The notes: generated by a model not told the origin, from the letters alone. A stretch of 54,951 nucleotides of DNA from Oscillospiraceae bacterium (GCA_029225165.1 JAQXVY010000039.1:1-54951); one strand, 5' to 3'. Positions 16,543 to 25,117 are shown, counted from the stretch's first letter. Translations and numbers: made by a program.

Positions 16543-16630
16543 TTAGCCCTATTTCCCCCTAAGGCCCATATATAATTAGCCCTAATTTTCCCTTTGGTCA
16601 ATAGAATTATTGAAAAAAAATGGATATAAT
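16543..16630 (+). promoter_or_regulatory. Tandem activator site and -10 element, promoter of the small membrane protein
   Basis: Two 30-base units with the shared pattern TAGCCCTA-TTT-CCC-GG-C-ATA lie at 16543-16572 and 16576-16605, 33 bases apart. Nineteen bases after the second unit is TATAAT (16625-16630), and no -35 hexamer is present. The same arrangement, with the same 33- and 19-base distances, recurs at 17428-17515. This is the expected layout for an activator that replaces the -35 contact. The neighbouring LuxR regulator is the natural candidate. Confidence 0.7.
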
Positions 16631-16785
16631 TTACCCGTTGTTGTTTTTGCAATTATTTTGTCTGATTGTGTATGATTACGAAAATTAATTCAACCTATTA
16701 TATTATTGAAAATTCCATAATATATTATTTTAGTGGTTTCACACCTTTGGGTGTTAAATTAATAAATTCTTAAGGAGGTTTTTCT

Positions 16786-17199
16786 ATGGAAAACAACGCA
16801 AAAGGCTCAGGATTTTTAAAGGTAACAGGAATACTTATGATTATTTTTGGGTCAATCGCAATTATTTTAGGCATTGTTGCAATAGCAGGTATAGCCGCAT
16901 TGGTTTACATCAGTGACGGTGAGCTTTCATCCGGACTATTGTACACAGCAGGTATTTTCACACTCGTAAGTGCCGTTGCAGAATTTGTAACAGGTATTAT
17001 CGGTGTTAAGAACTGCAAAAGACCTGAAAAAGCCGGTGTTTGCATTGGTTGGGGTGTTGTTGTAATTGTTATGGACATTATCGGCAGTATCCTTACAGTA
17101 GTTGGCGGAAGCAGTTTCCCTGTTTTCTCATTCCTTTTGGGACTTGTAATGCCTGTACTGTTTATTATCGGTGCTGTAAAGAACAAAAGCGCTGTATAA
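16786..17199 (+). CDS. Small four-helix membrane protein
   Basis: A 137-residue protein with four predicted membrane segments (about residues 12-42, 48-70, 84-104 and 110-131). The loops are short and there are no catalytic motifs. The start follows TAAGGAGG at a good distance. It resembles small DUF4064-like membrane proteins of Firmicutes, but the family is not certain. A strong terminator follows it, so it is monocistronic. Its promoter carries the tandem site shared with the next gene, which links it to the upstream LuxR-type regulator. Function unknown. Confidence 0.7.
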   Translation: MENNAKGSGFLKVTGILMIIFGSIAIILGIVAIAGIAALVYISDGELSSGLLYTAGIFTLVSAVAEFVTGIIGVKNCKRPEKAGVCIGWGVVVIVMDIIGSILTVVGGSSFPVFSFLLGLVMPVLFIIGAVKNKSAV

Positions 17200-17246
17200 A
17201 ATTATTCGTTTATTTTTGGTTTTTACCGGTTAATAAACAAGCCCTA

Positions 17247-17301
17247 ATATCCTTTCAGACTGTAACAGAAATTTTTGAACAAGTCTGAAAGGATATTTTT
17301 G
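17247..17301 (+). terminator. Long-stem terminator after the small membrane protein
   Basis: Fifteen-base perfect arms ATATCCTTTCAGACT and AGTCTGAAAGGATAT are followed by TTTTTG. Confidence 0.88.
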
Positions 17302-17427
17302 TTAAATTTACTATTTAATTTATATAGATTTTATGAGGAATTCTTCAAAAAGACTATTTGTTAAAAATTGGATTAGATGTATCTGTATATAAATATTTGT
17401 CGAAAATAGGGCTGTTTTTTTATAAAA

Positions 17428-17515
17428 GTAGCCCTATTTTCCCCAAGGTCCCATATACAAGTAGCCTTTTTTTACCTGTTGGGCAATAGATATTTACAAC
17501 TTGGGATTGTATAAT
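17428..17515 (+). promoter_or_regulatory. Second tandem activator site and -10 element
   Basis: Units at 17428-17457 and 17461-17490 repeat those at 16543-16605, again 33 bases apart. TATAAT (17510-17515) again lies 19 bases after the second unit. The first units of both sites end in CCATATA and the second units in CAATAGA. Each half therefore has its own conserved identity, which argues for two specifically placed binding positions. Confidence 0.7.
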
Positions 17516-17556
17516 ATATTAGCAGATTTATATAAAAGTTGAAAAGGAGAATATTT

Positions 17557-18912
17557 ATGAAGAAACTATTATCTGTATTACTAACCGCAATAATGCTGAC
17601 TTCGGTATTTTTAGCAGTTCCTATGAGTGCGTCTGCAAAAGACTATGAACAGGATTCATTCAAGGATATTGTTCTTGAAATCACCGGCTCAAAAGGAAAC
17701 GGTCTTGTGGTTGGACAATCAGCAAAGTCACCTGATGGAATTTTCAGTGTTGTAGGCACTGACAGCACAGGCTCTGAGTGGGAGATTTGGGGAAACAACG
17801 GAATTTCCTCATACTGGAAAAATTCAGTAGGAGACAACATGGGCAATGAGGCTGTTACAGAAAGAACATCATACAAGCTTCATCTTTGCATTACACCGGT
17901 TCTGGGTGCTGGTGACACAGGAGCTGAAGATATGATTAACATTAACGAAGTCAAGTCCATCACCTTTAACGGCAGACAGCTTTCAACAAGTGAATACCGC
18001 AGAGGTGAGCTTGGCACATCAATTTATGTTGATGTAATATTCTACTATGTTGACATACAGGGTTCTGTTGGTGAGGACCAGACAGGCTATTACCTCATTG
18101 GTGAAAATATTGATGTTACAGCACCTGCAAAAGAAGGAAACCACTTTAAGAGCTGGGGCGGTACTTACTACACAGGAGCAGGTTCTCAGTCAGTTAATTT
18201 CGCTGACGCTACAGCACAGACAACTACCTTTGAGGCTCCTTATTCAAGTATGGGTACAACAGTAACGCCATATTATGAGGAGCATAATCCGGTTGATTGT
18301 TATGTGAAAGCAACTACAACTAAAGACGGTAAGATAGAAAATCTTTGTCCTGTCTGCAACGAGGTTCTTTCAGCAGTAGCAATTCCAAGAGTGTCCACAG
18401 TAAAGCTTTCTGCAACAAGCTATACATATGACGGCAAGGTTAAGACTCCTGCTGTAACTGTAAAGGATATTCAAGGCAGTACCCTTAAGAAGGATACCGA
18501 CTACACAGTAAGCTATCAGTCCGGCAGAAAGAATGTTGGCAAATACGCAGTAAAGGTTACACTAATGGGTAATTACAGCGGTACAAAGACAATGTACTTT
18601 GCTATTAATCCAAAGTCAACAACCATTTCAAAGCTGACTCCGGGCTCAAAGAAAATGACTGTAAAGTGGAAAAAGCAGGCAACCCAGACCACAGGCTATG
18701 AAATTCAGTATTCTCAGAGCAGTAAATTTACCAAAAGCAAAATTGCTACTGTAAAGAAGAATACCGCAACCTCAACAACAATCAAAAAATTAAGTGCAAA
18801 GAAAAAGTATTACGCTCGTATCCGCACATACAAAACAGTTAAGGTAAACGGCAAGGCTACAAAGCTTTATTCAAGCTGGTCAAAAGCAAAATCTGTTACT
18901 GTAAAAAAGTAA
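17557..18912 (+). CDS. Secreted surface protein with C-terminal Fn3-like domain
   Basis: A 451-residue exported protein. The ATG at 17557 follows AAAAGGAG and gives a clean signal peptide ending MSASA (about residue 27). Residues 30-250 form a region that was not recognised. Residues 280-355 look like an Ig-like bacterial domain (LSATSYTYDGKVKTPAV and MGNYSGTKTMYFAI). Residues 360-451 form an Fn3-like domain (KMTVKWKKQATQTTGYEIQ) rich in Lys and Thr. There is no sortase motif, dockerin or membrane anchor. The promoter carries the tandem site shared with the upstream membrane-protein gene. Adhesion or wall association is a guess from the domain types. Confidence 0.75.
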   Translation: MKKLLSVLLTAIMLTSVFLAVPMSASAKDYEQDSFKDIVLEITGSKGNGLVVGQSAKSPDGIFSVVGTDSTGSEWEIWGNNGISSYWKNSVGDNMGNEAVTERTSYKLHLCITPVLGAGDTGAEDMININEVKSITFNGRQLSTSEYRRGELGTSIYVDVIFYYVDIQGSVGEDQTGYYLIGENIDVTAPAKEGNHFKSWGGTYYTGAGSQSVNFADATAQTTTFEAPYSSMGTTVTPYYEEHNPVDCYVKATTTKDGKIENLCPVCNEVLSAVAIPRVSTVKLSATSYTYDGKVKTPAVTVKDIQGSTLKKDTDYTVSYQSGRKNVGKYAVKVTLMGNYSGTKTMYFAINPKSTTISKLTPGSKKMTVKWKKQATQTTGYEIQYSQSSKFTKSKIATVKKNTATSTTIKKLSAKKKYYARIRTYKTVKVNGKATKLYSSWSKAKSVTVKK

Positions 18913-18932
18913 ATACTAATTAGTTTATGGGA

Positions 18933-18968
18933 GGGAGTATAGTAAAGCAAATTCTATACTCCCTTTTT
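18933..18968 (+). terminator. Terminator after the secreted protein gene
   Basis: Ten-base arms GGGAGTATAG and CTATACTCCC are followed by TTTTT. Confidence 0.88.
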
Positions 18969-19009
18969 CCCACAGCCTTGCAAAATCATTACAAGACTGT
19001 GGGAAAAAG
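18964..19009. terminator. Second, symmetrical hairpin
   Basis: TTTTTCCCACAG and CTGTGGGAAAAA arms, extended inward by CTTG/CAAG, form a long hairpin that shares the T-run of the preceding terminator. It would act in both directions. Confidence 0.55.
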
Positions 19010-19113
19010 TATTCCTGAAATTATTAATATGTTTGATTTTTGTTCATTGATATGTTACAATGAATATAATTAATTGTAAACTTTTTAAATGTTTTTTCTA
19101 AGGATTAAAAGGT

Positions 19114-19380
19114 ATGAGAAGGACAAAACGCACAGGTAACTTCTTCCTGTGTTTGCTGATTAATATTTTATTGAATTTAGAAGGCTCAATACCTGCTTGG
19201 ATACTACTTTTCCTCCACTTTTTCATCGGTATATCAATCCTTTGGTTTTGGCTTGCCTTGGCAATTTGGATAATATACATTTTGGTGTGGATGAAAATTA
19301 TAGGCTGGGCAGGAAAATGCAGTAAGCCTGACCCGCCAAAAGAAAACAAAAATCCTTATTCATCAGGAAAAATGAAATAG
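19114..19380 (+). CDS. Small two-helix membrane protein
   Basis: An 88-residue protein with two hydrophobic segments (about residues 10-35 and 38-65) rich in Trp and Ile. A basic N-terminus (MRRTKRT) and a Pro/Lys/Asn-rich hydrophilic tail flank them. The start follows AAGGATTAAAAGGT, a moderate ribosome binding site. It lies 80 bases before the SPFH gene and may be the first gene of that cluster, as a membrane partner. No family was recognised. Confidence 0.55.
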   Translation: MRRTKRTGNFFLCLLINILLNLEGSIPAWILLFLHFFIGISILWFWLALAIWIIYILVWMKIIGWAGKCSKPDPPKENKNPYSSGKMK

Positions 19381-19460
19381 ACTGATTTTTTATAACAACA
19401 TCAACATAGTAATGAATAATTTTCCATAGAAATATAACAGGAACGAAAGGAGTTTTAAAT

Positions 19461-20897
19461 ATGGGACTTATTAAAGCAGGAATTGGAGCATTAGGCGGAA
19501 CATTAGCTGACCAGTGGAAAGAATTTTTCTACTGCGAGGCACTTCCAAATGATGTACTGATGAGAAAGGGTCAAAAGCAAACAAGCAGAAGATCCTCAAA
19601 TACTAAGGGTAACGATAACATTATTTCAAACGGCAGCGGAATTGCTGTTGCAGACGGACAATGTATGATTATCGTAGAACAGGGCAAAGTTGTGGAGGTG
19701 TGTGCCGAGCCGGGCGAATTTACATATAACTCCTCCACCGAGCCAAGCATTTTTGCCGGTAGTCTTGGCAAAAGTATTCTGGACACCTTCAAAACCGTTG
19801 GCAAGCGTTTTGCATACGGCGGTGACACAGGAAAAGACCAAAGAGTGTACTACTTCAACACAAAAGAGATTTTAAACAATAAATTCGGCACAGCAAATCC
19901 TATTATGTTTGAGGTTGTCAACAAGCGAATTAATATTACCAGAACTGTACAGGTTCGTTGCAACGGTACATATACCTATATTATCTCTGACCCTTTGCTT
20001 TTCTATACAAGACTTTGCGGAAATGTTGAGAATGAATTTACAAGAGATATGATTGACGACCAGCTGAAAAGTGAGTTTGTAGACGCACTTCAGCCGGCTT
20101 TTGGCGCACTTGCCGAGCAGGAACTCAGACCGGCGCAGATACCGTCAAAGGTAAAAGAGCTGAAAAATGCTATGAATGATGAGCTGAGGCAGGAGTGGAT
20201 AGAAACAAGAGGTATTTCCATTGCCAAAATTGCCCTCAACCCAATCACTCTGACAGATGCAGATATGAAGAAGATTAACGATATGGAGGACGCTGCAAAT
20301 GTGGGTCAGAATCCGTTTATGATGGCGGGCAGAATGACAAATGCAACAGCAGACTCTATGCAGGATGCCGCCAGAAACTCAGCCGGTGCAATGACAGGAT
20401 TTATGGGTATGGGTATGGTCGGAATGGGTCAATCCGGTGGCTTTGGCGCCGCACAGAATTTGTACAATTTGGGCGTACAGCAGCAACAGGCAAATCAGGC
20501 TTTTCAGCAACAAAACGCCCCTGCTCAAACACCTTCTGCCGACGGTTGGAAATGCTCCTGCGGTGCAACAGCCCAAGGTAAATTCTGCCCTGAATGCGGA
20601 AGTAAAAAGCCTGAGCCTCAACAGGCAAATTCTTGGAAGTGTAAATGCGGAGCAACAGCTACCGGAAAATTCTGTCCTGAATGTGGTTCTCCAAAGCCTG
20701 CTGACGCTGAGGGCTGGACCTGTTCCTGTGGAGCAGTAAACAAGGGTAAATTCTGTGCCGAGTGCGGTGCAAAAAAGCCTGAGGGCGCACCTCTTTACCG
20801 CTGTGACAAGTGCGGTTGGGAGCCTGAGGACCCTCACAATCCACCAAAATTCTGCCCTGAATGCGGCGATATTTTTGATGATAACGATAAGCAATAA
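19461..20897 (+). CDS. SPFH-domain protein with four C-terminal zinc ribbons (YdjI-like)
   Basis: A 478-residue protein. Residues 1-290 match the virion-core/YdjI-type SPFH family. The start MGLIKAGIGALGGTLADQWKE is typical, and the usual EFTYNSSTEPSIF and RNFI-type beta strands are present. A Gly/Met/Gln-rich linker follows, then four short zinc ribbons (about residues 356-478), three starting W-x-C-x-CGA and all ending CPECG or CAECG. Bacillus subtilis YdjI is the closest described relative. There, membrane proteins YdjG and YdjH anchor YdjI and PspA in membrane-stress domains. The next genes here include YdjG- and YdjH-like partners, so a similar complex is likely. PspA is not encoded here. 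Confidence 0.85.
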   Translation: MGLIKAGIGALGGTLADQWKEFFYCEALPNDVLMRKGQKQTSRRSSNTKGNDNIISNGSGIAVADGQCMIIVEQGKVVEVCAEPGEFTYNSSTEPSIFAGSLGKSILDTFKTVGKRFAYGGDTGKDQRVYYFNTKEILNNKFGTANPIMFEVVNKRINITRTVQVRCNGTYTYIISDPLLFYTRLCGNVENEFTRDMIDDQLKSEFVDALQPAFGALAEQELRPAQIPSKVKELKNAMNDELRQEWIETRGISIAKIALNPITLTDADMKKINDMEDAANVGQNPFMMAGRMTNATADSMQDAARNSAGAMTGFMGMGMVGMGQSGGFGAAQNLYNLGVQQQQANQAFQQQNAPAQTPSADGWKCSCGATAQGKFCPECGSKKPEPQQANSWKCKCGATATGKFCPECGSPKPADAEGWTCSCGAVNKGKFCAECGAKKPEGAPLYRCDKCGWEPEDPHNPPKFCPECGDIFDDNDKQ

Positions 20898-20974
20898 TCA
20901 TAAGTTATGATGATTATATATTATGACTATATATTAATAAAAAACTATTAATAGTTAAACAGGAGTGAATTTTA

Positions 20975-21961
20975 ATGGGATTATTTGATAAAAAGTTTTG
21001 TGACATATGCGGAGAAAAGGTAAATATGCTCACCCAGCAAAAGCTTTCCGACGGTTACCTATGCTCCGACTGTAAGCATAAGTTAGGCTCATTTACAAGC
21101 GGTTGGAAACAGAGAACAGTTGAGGATGTAAAAAGACATCTTCAGCTGAGAGAAGAGAATAAGACAAAGTATCAGCAGTTTAACTGCTCTGCAACAGCCG
21201 GAAGCAACAACAGAGCAATACAGGTTGACTTTAACAACCGTTGGTTTATTTTTGCAATAGACAACAGGGATTACAAAAGCGGAAACCCACAGGTGTTTGA
21301 TTTTTCACAGCTACAGGATTTCTGGATTGAACTGGAGTACAGAACACTCTCCGACTCCGACCACGACGGAATCCCCGACAGCAGGGATAATTATGACAAC
21401 CGTCAATCAAACAGCTATTTCGGCGGTATGAACAATATGATGAATATGCAGAACAATATGTTGAACATTCCTCTTTCTGTTCAGCCCTTTGTACGCAATT
21501 CCAATACAAGTAACTTTTCAAGCGGTGTTAAAGAGGTTAGCAATGTTAAGGCTTGTTTCAGCATAAGCGGTGACCCGTACATTACCTCAAATGTTTCCTT
21601 TAGCATTGATTACATCAGCTCAAATAATCAAATGGAACTGATGAACGCTTACGAAACAGCATCAAGGATAATGCAGCTTTGCCAGCAGATTAAGCAGGGC
21701 GGAGTACAACAGCCAATGGGTGGTTACAATCAACAACAGCCTATGAACGGTTACGGTCAACAGCAACAAATGAATGGCTTTAATCAGCAACAGCCTATGA
21801 ACGGTTACGGTCAACAGCAACCAATGAATGGTTACAATCAGCAACAGCCAATGAACGGCTACAACCAACAGCCTGTACAAAATGCTGTTTGGATATGCCC
21901 CAACTGTGGTGCACAAAATTCCACAAATTTCTGTAATAATTGCGGAACACCAAGGCAGTAA
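20975..21961 (+). CDS. Zinc-ribbon protein with Gln-rich repeat, SPFH-cluster member
   Basis: A 328-residue protein. It starts with a four-Cys finger CDICGEKVNMLTQQKLSDGY (DUF4428-type). A folded middle follows, with a calcium-loop-like stretch DSDHDGIPDSRDNYDN (about residue 128). The tail has six nine-residue repeats of the type MNGYGQQQP and closes with a zinc ribbon (WICPNCGAQN with CNNCGTP). Such N- and C-terminal zinc modules around a PH-like middle occur beside SPFH genes in Firmicutes. The role is unknown; scaffolding within the SPFH assembly is inferred from context. It sits 77 bases after the SPFH gene and 43 bases before the YdjG-like gene. Confidence 0.7.
   Translation: MGLFDKKFCDICGEKVNMLTQQKLSDGYLCSDCKHKLGSFTSGWKQRTVEDVKRHLQLREENKTKYQQFNCSATAGSNNRAIQVDFNNRWFIFAIDNRDYKSGNPQVFDFSQLQDFWIELEYRTLSDSDHDGIPDSRDNYDNRQSNSYFGGMNNMMNMQNNMLNIPLSVQPFVRNSNTSNFSSGVKEVSNVKACFSISGDPYITSNVSFSIDYISSNNQMELMNAYETASRIMQLCQQIKQGGVQQPMGGYNQQQPMNGYGQQQQMNGFNQQQPMNGYGQQQPMNGYNQQQPMNGYNQQPVQNAVWICPNCGAQNSTNFCNNCGTPRQ
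21716..21874 (+). repeat. 27-bp tandem repeat encoding M-N-G-Y-x-Q-Q-Q-P
   Basis: Six in-frame units of 27 bases (the last slightly short) encode a Gln/Asn/Gly/Tyr-rich low-complexity segment. Copies differ mainly at YGQ versus YNQ. The copy number could vary by slippage without breaking the frame. Confidence 0.85.
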
Positions 21962-22004
21962 GGTATAGCTGTTTTTTACACAAACCAAATAAGGAGTGAA
22001 AATT

Positions 22005-23090
22005 TTGCCTGTATTACAAGAATACAAATGCCCCTGCTGTGGAGGTGGTATTAACTTTGACAGCAGTACCCAAAAGATGAAGTGTCCGTATTGCGATACT
22101 GAATTTGAAATGGAAACCTTGAAAGCCTATGATGACGCCCTAAAGAATGAACAGGCTGACGATATGAACTGGGAAACCTCTGCCGGAAGTGACTGGCAGG
22201 AGGGAGAGGCAGACGGACTGAGAACATATGTATGTAAGTCCTGTGGCGGTGAAATCGTAGGTGACGAAACCACCGGCGCCACATCCTGTCCATTCTGCGG
22301 AAATCCTGTTGTAATGATGGGACAGTTCTCCGGTGCGTTAAAGCCTGACTATGTTATACCCTTTAAGCTTGACAAAAATGCCGCAAAAGCGGCTCTTAAA
22401 AAGCATTATCAGGGTAAGAGGTTATTGCCAAAGGTGTTTAAGGACGAAAACCATATTGACGAAATCAAGGGTGTTTATGTACCGTTTTGGCTGTTTGATG
22501 CAGACGCCGACGCAAACATTCGCTACAAAGCAACCAGAGTTCGTACTTGGAGCGACAGAGACTATGATTACACCGAAACAAGCTATTTTTCAGTTCTCAG
22601 AGGTGGTTCAATAGGCTTTGAGCGTGTTCCTGTGGACGGCTCTTCAAAGATGGCGGACGACCTTATGGAGTCCATTGAGCCTTTTAATTTCTCCGATGCT
22701 GTTGATTTCCAAACAGCATATTTATCCGGATATTTAGCCGACAAGTATGATGTTAATGCCGAGCAAAGCGTCAACCGTGCAAATGATAGAATTAAGAAAA
22801 GTACAGCAGATGCCTTTGCATCAACTGTTCAGGGGTATTCTACTGTTGTTCCTGAGTCAACAAGCATTTGCCTACATAACGGAAAAGCAAAGTATGCCCT
22901 TTATCCTGTGTGGCTCTTAAATACCACTTGGAAGGGCGAAAAATACACCTTTGCTATGAACGGACAGACCGGTAAATTGGTGGGAGATTTGCCCACAGAT
23001 AAATCTGCATTCAGAAAATGGTTGTTTGGACTTTGGGGTATTGCAAGTGCAGTAACCTTTGGACTGACCTATTTGTGGTGGCTGTTGTAA
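22005..23090 (+). CDS. TFIIB-type zinc-ribbon membrane protein (YdjG-like)
   Basis: A 361-residue protein with two zinc ribbons near the N-terminus (CPCCGGGINFDSSTQKMKCP and CKSCGGEIVGDETTGATSCP). A conserved beta-rich domain follows (PDYVIPFKLDKNAAKAALKK, PFWLFDADA, YPVWLLNT), then a C-terminal membrane hairpin (about residues 335-361). The family is often misannotated as helicase PriA-like. TTG 22005 is preferred to the GTG at 21996 because AAGGAG overlaps the latter. In Bacillus subtilis the homologous YdjG anchors the SPFH protein YdjI. Operonic with the SPFH gene upstream and the TPM gene 15 bases downstream. Confidence 0.82.
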   Translation: MPVLQEYKCPCCGGGINFDSSTQKMKCPYCDTEFEMETLKAYDDALKNEQADDMNWETSAGSDWQEGEADGLRTYVCKSCGGEIVGDETTGATSCPFCGNPVVMMGQFSGALKPDYVIPFKLDKNAAKAALKKHYQGKRLLPKVFKDENHIDEIKGVYVPFWLFDADADANIRYKATRVRTWSDRDYDYTETSYFSVLRGGSIGFERVPVDGSSKMADDLMESIEPFNFSDAVDFQTAYLSGYLADKYDVNAEQSVNRANDRIKKSTADAFASTVQGYSTVVPESTSICLHNGKAKYALYPVWLLNTTWKGEKYTFAMNGQTGKLVGDLPTDKSAFRKWLFGLWGIASAVTFGLTYLWWLL

Positions 23091-23105
23091 GGAGGGCTGT
23101 GAAAA

Positions 23106-23906
23106 ATGAAAAGAAAATTACTATCGTTATTGTTTGCTGTTGTTATTTGTTTTTCCACAGCAATACCTGTTTGTGCAGAAGAAAGTTTGTCACGACTTGA
23201 GGATAATGCTGACCTTTTGACCGACAGTGAAGAAACATCACTGCTGTCACAGCTTGACAATATAAGCGAAAAGCAGGAGATGGATATTGTTGTAGTGACA
23301 ACAGACAGCCTTGAGGGTTATACAGCACAGGACTACGCAGACGATTTTTTCGACTATGGCGGTTACGGTGTGGGTGACAACAATGACGGATTGTTACTTC
23401 TTGTAAGCATTGAGGATAACGACTGGCATATTTCCACATCAGGATACGCTATTACTGCATTTACAGATGCAGGTAGAGAGTATATGTCAGAGCAATTCGT
23501 GCCTTACCTCAGCGATGGGGAATACTACAAGGCATTCTCTACCTATGCTGATTTGTGCGACCAATTTATCACACAGGCTAAAACAGATGAGCCTTATGAT
23601 GTAGGCAATTTGCCCAAAGAGCCGTTTAAGATATGGTTTAATGTGTTAATAGCCCTTGGTATAGGTTTTGTGTTTGCAATAATTGTTGTTTTATATATGA
23701 AAAGCAAGTTGAAGTCTGTCAGATTCCAGCCTGCGGCATCCAGTTATGTTAGAAACGGAAGTATGAATATCACACAATCAGGTGACTTCTTCCTTTATTC
23801 CCACCTTGACAGAAGGGAAAGACCAAAGGATAACGATTCCGGCGGTTCAAGTACACATACTTCATCTTCCGGCTCAACACACGGCGGAGGCGGAGGAAAG
23901 TTTTAG
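23106..23906 (+). CDS. TPM-domain membrane protein (YdjH/YgcG-like)
   Basis: A 266-residue protein with a signal peptide (1-22) and a TPM domain (about 27-160: NADLLTDSEETSLLSQLDNI, MDIVVVTTDS, GDNNDGLLLLVSIEDNDWHI). A membrane helix (about 178-200) and a cytoplasmic tail ending in a Ser/Thr/Gly-rich stretch and HGGGGGKF follow. TPM domains are found outside the membrane, and some have acid-phosphatase-like activity. The tail ending in GGG-K-F is typical of the family. In Bacillus, YdjH works with YdjG to recruit YdjI. The start lies 15 bases after the YdjG-like stop, behind AAGGAGGG. Confidence 0.85.
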   Translation: MKRKLLSLLFAVVICFSTAIPVCAEESLSRLEDNADLLTDSEETSLLSQLDNISEKQEMDIVVVTTDSLEGYTAQDYADDFFDYGGYGVGDNNDGLLLLVSIEDNDWHISTSGYAITAFTDAGREYMSEQFVPYLSDGEYYKAFSTYADLCDQFITQAKTDEPYDVGNLPKEPFKIWFNVLIALGIGFVFAIIVVLYMKSKLKSVRFQPAASSYVRNGSMNITQSGDFFLYSHLDRRERPKDNDSGGSSTHTSSSGSTHGGGGGKF

Positions 23907-24012
23907 CCTTTAAAGACTTTAACAATTCAGGGATAATCTACCAAAACCAATATTCTATATTTCTGGATTGGAAATATAGGATATTGATAATTTTGCTAAG
24001 GAGGTACTTATT

Positions 24013-24579
24013 GTGGGTATTTTTGATAAGCTAAAGAATACAGCATTTTCAACAGTAGGCTCTGCTGTTCAGTCCCTTGGAAATAAAAAGGAAACCTTTA
24101 CATTTTCTGCACTTCCCGAGAGCCTTGCAGAGATGCAACAGCTACCTGAGGCAAGTCTTGACTCGCCGTTTAAGACGGCGGCACTTACCGTATGTGCACT
24201 TTGTGCTTATGGTGCCGATAAGGGGATAGGAACAGAAATGCTTAACTGGTTGCGTGGTCCTCGTCCCTTGAGTGGAATGGATATATCCTTTTTGAACGAC
24301 AGATTCCGTGACGGAAAGACATATGTTCCTTTTTCCTACTTTGCGGGAGCAACACCGGACAACGACTACACACCGTCACAGCCCTTTACCGTTACAGTAG
24401 AGAGCAACTCTGTTTCCGCCAGCGAAGAGGGATATATGAAGCTGTTTATTTCAAGCGGTGGCGCTGACAGCCCACGACCAATTCAGCTACGCAGAAAAGG
24501 TGACGGCAGATGGTTTTTGTGGGAGCAGTATCTAATGTCAGATATTAGAACACCAAAATCCGCCGACCCTTGGGCATAA
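24013..24579 (+). CDS. Uncharacterised protein of the SPFH cluster
   Basis: A 188-residue soluble protein starting at GTG 24013 behind AAGGAGG. It begins MGIFDKLKNTAFSTVGSAVQ, an amphipathic helix that could touch membranes. A compact domain follows, with LRGPRPLSGMDISFLNDR, GKTYVPFSYFAGATP and GDGRWFLWEQYLMSDIR. It contains no catalytic motif that I recognise. Similar proteins occur beside SPFH/zinc-ribbon genes in Clostridia. It is 106 bases downstream of the TPM gene and is followed by a strong terminator, so it closes the cluster. Confidence 0.65.
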   Translation: MGIFDKLKNTAFSTVGSAVQSLGNKKETFTFSALPESLAEMQQLPEASLDSPFKTAALTVCALCAYGADKGIGTEMLNWLRGPRPLSGMDISFLNDRFRDGKTYVPFSYFAGATPDNDYTPSQPFTVTVESNSVSASEEGYMKLFISSGGADSPRPIQLRRKGDGRWFLWEQYLMSDIRTPKSADPWA

Positions 24580-24630
24580 GCTGAAAAAGTAAAGGATAAA
24601 AAGATACAAAGAAATAAATGATAAAATAAA

Positions 24631-24676
24631 GCAAAATCCGGACTTCAAAATAATGGAAGTTCGGATTTTGCTGTTT
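24631..24676 (+). terminator. Terminator after the SPFH cluster
   Basis: Sixteen-base arms GCAAAATCCGGACTTC and GAAGTTCGGATTTTGC (one G-T pair) are followed by TGTTT. Confidence 0.85.
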
Positions 24677-24705
24677 ATTAAACAAGCCCGAATACTATTA
24701 CCTAA

Positions 24706-24864
24706 GGAAACACTGAATAAATCGCCTTACACATCTTGTTTGCATATTTTCCAACCGTTAGCCCAAAAAATCCTGGTCATGCGTCAGCGTTACTGCGGTT
24801 TTTTGAACTAACCGACAAAAAATCTGACAGCCCTTTCTGTGCAAATGATTTATTGAGTGTTTTC
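24706..24864 (-). mobile_element. GGAAAC hairpin element, copy 3 (minus orientation, 159 bp)
   Basis: Flanked by CTAA on both sides (24702-24705 and 24865-24868) if one C-to-T change in the right terminal repeat is allowed, which restores the 159-bp length of copies 1 and 2. The outer stem reads CGTTAG/CTAACC where copy 1 has GGTATG/CATACC. Complementarity is kept by paired changes. Confidence 0.85.
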
Positions 24865-24999
24865 CTAATGCCAAAGCAAAATGCAAAGCAAAATTGGATA
24901 AATTATTGACATATGGAGTAGTAACTGATATAATTAGTGCAGTGTCTGAATAGTATGCAGTGATGTGTTTCTATTTACTACGACAGGTAATATATATAT

Positions 25000-25077
25000 C
25001 CGGGTGTGGCGCAGTTTTGGTAGCGCGCTTGAATGGGGTTCAAGAGGCCGCAGGTTCGACTCCTGTCACTCGGACCA
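25000..25077 (+). tRNA. tRNA-Pro (anticodon GGG)
   Basis: All four arms fold: acceptor CCGGGTG/CACTCGG with one G-T pair, D arm GCGC/GCGC, anticodon stem CTTGA/TCAAG around ATGGGGT, and T arm GCAGG-TTCGACT-CCTGT. The encoded CCA ends at 25077. The anticodon at positions 34-36 is GGG. A terminator follows immediately, so it is a single-tRNA unit. Confidence 0.95.
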
Positions 25078-25080
25078 TAA

Positions 25081-25117
25081 AAAATAGGTAATGCCTAAGC
25101 ATTACCTATTTTTTTAT
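25081..25117 (+). terminator. Terminator after tRNA-Pro
   Basis: Perfect twelve-base arms AATAGGTAATGC and GCATTACCTATT with a four-base loop are followed by TTTTT. Confidence 0.92.
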
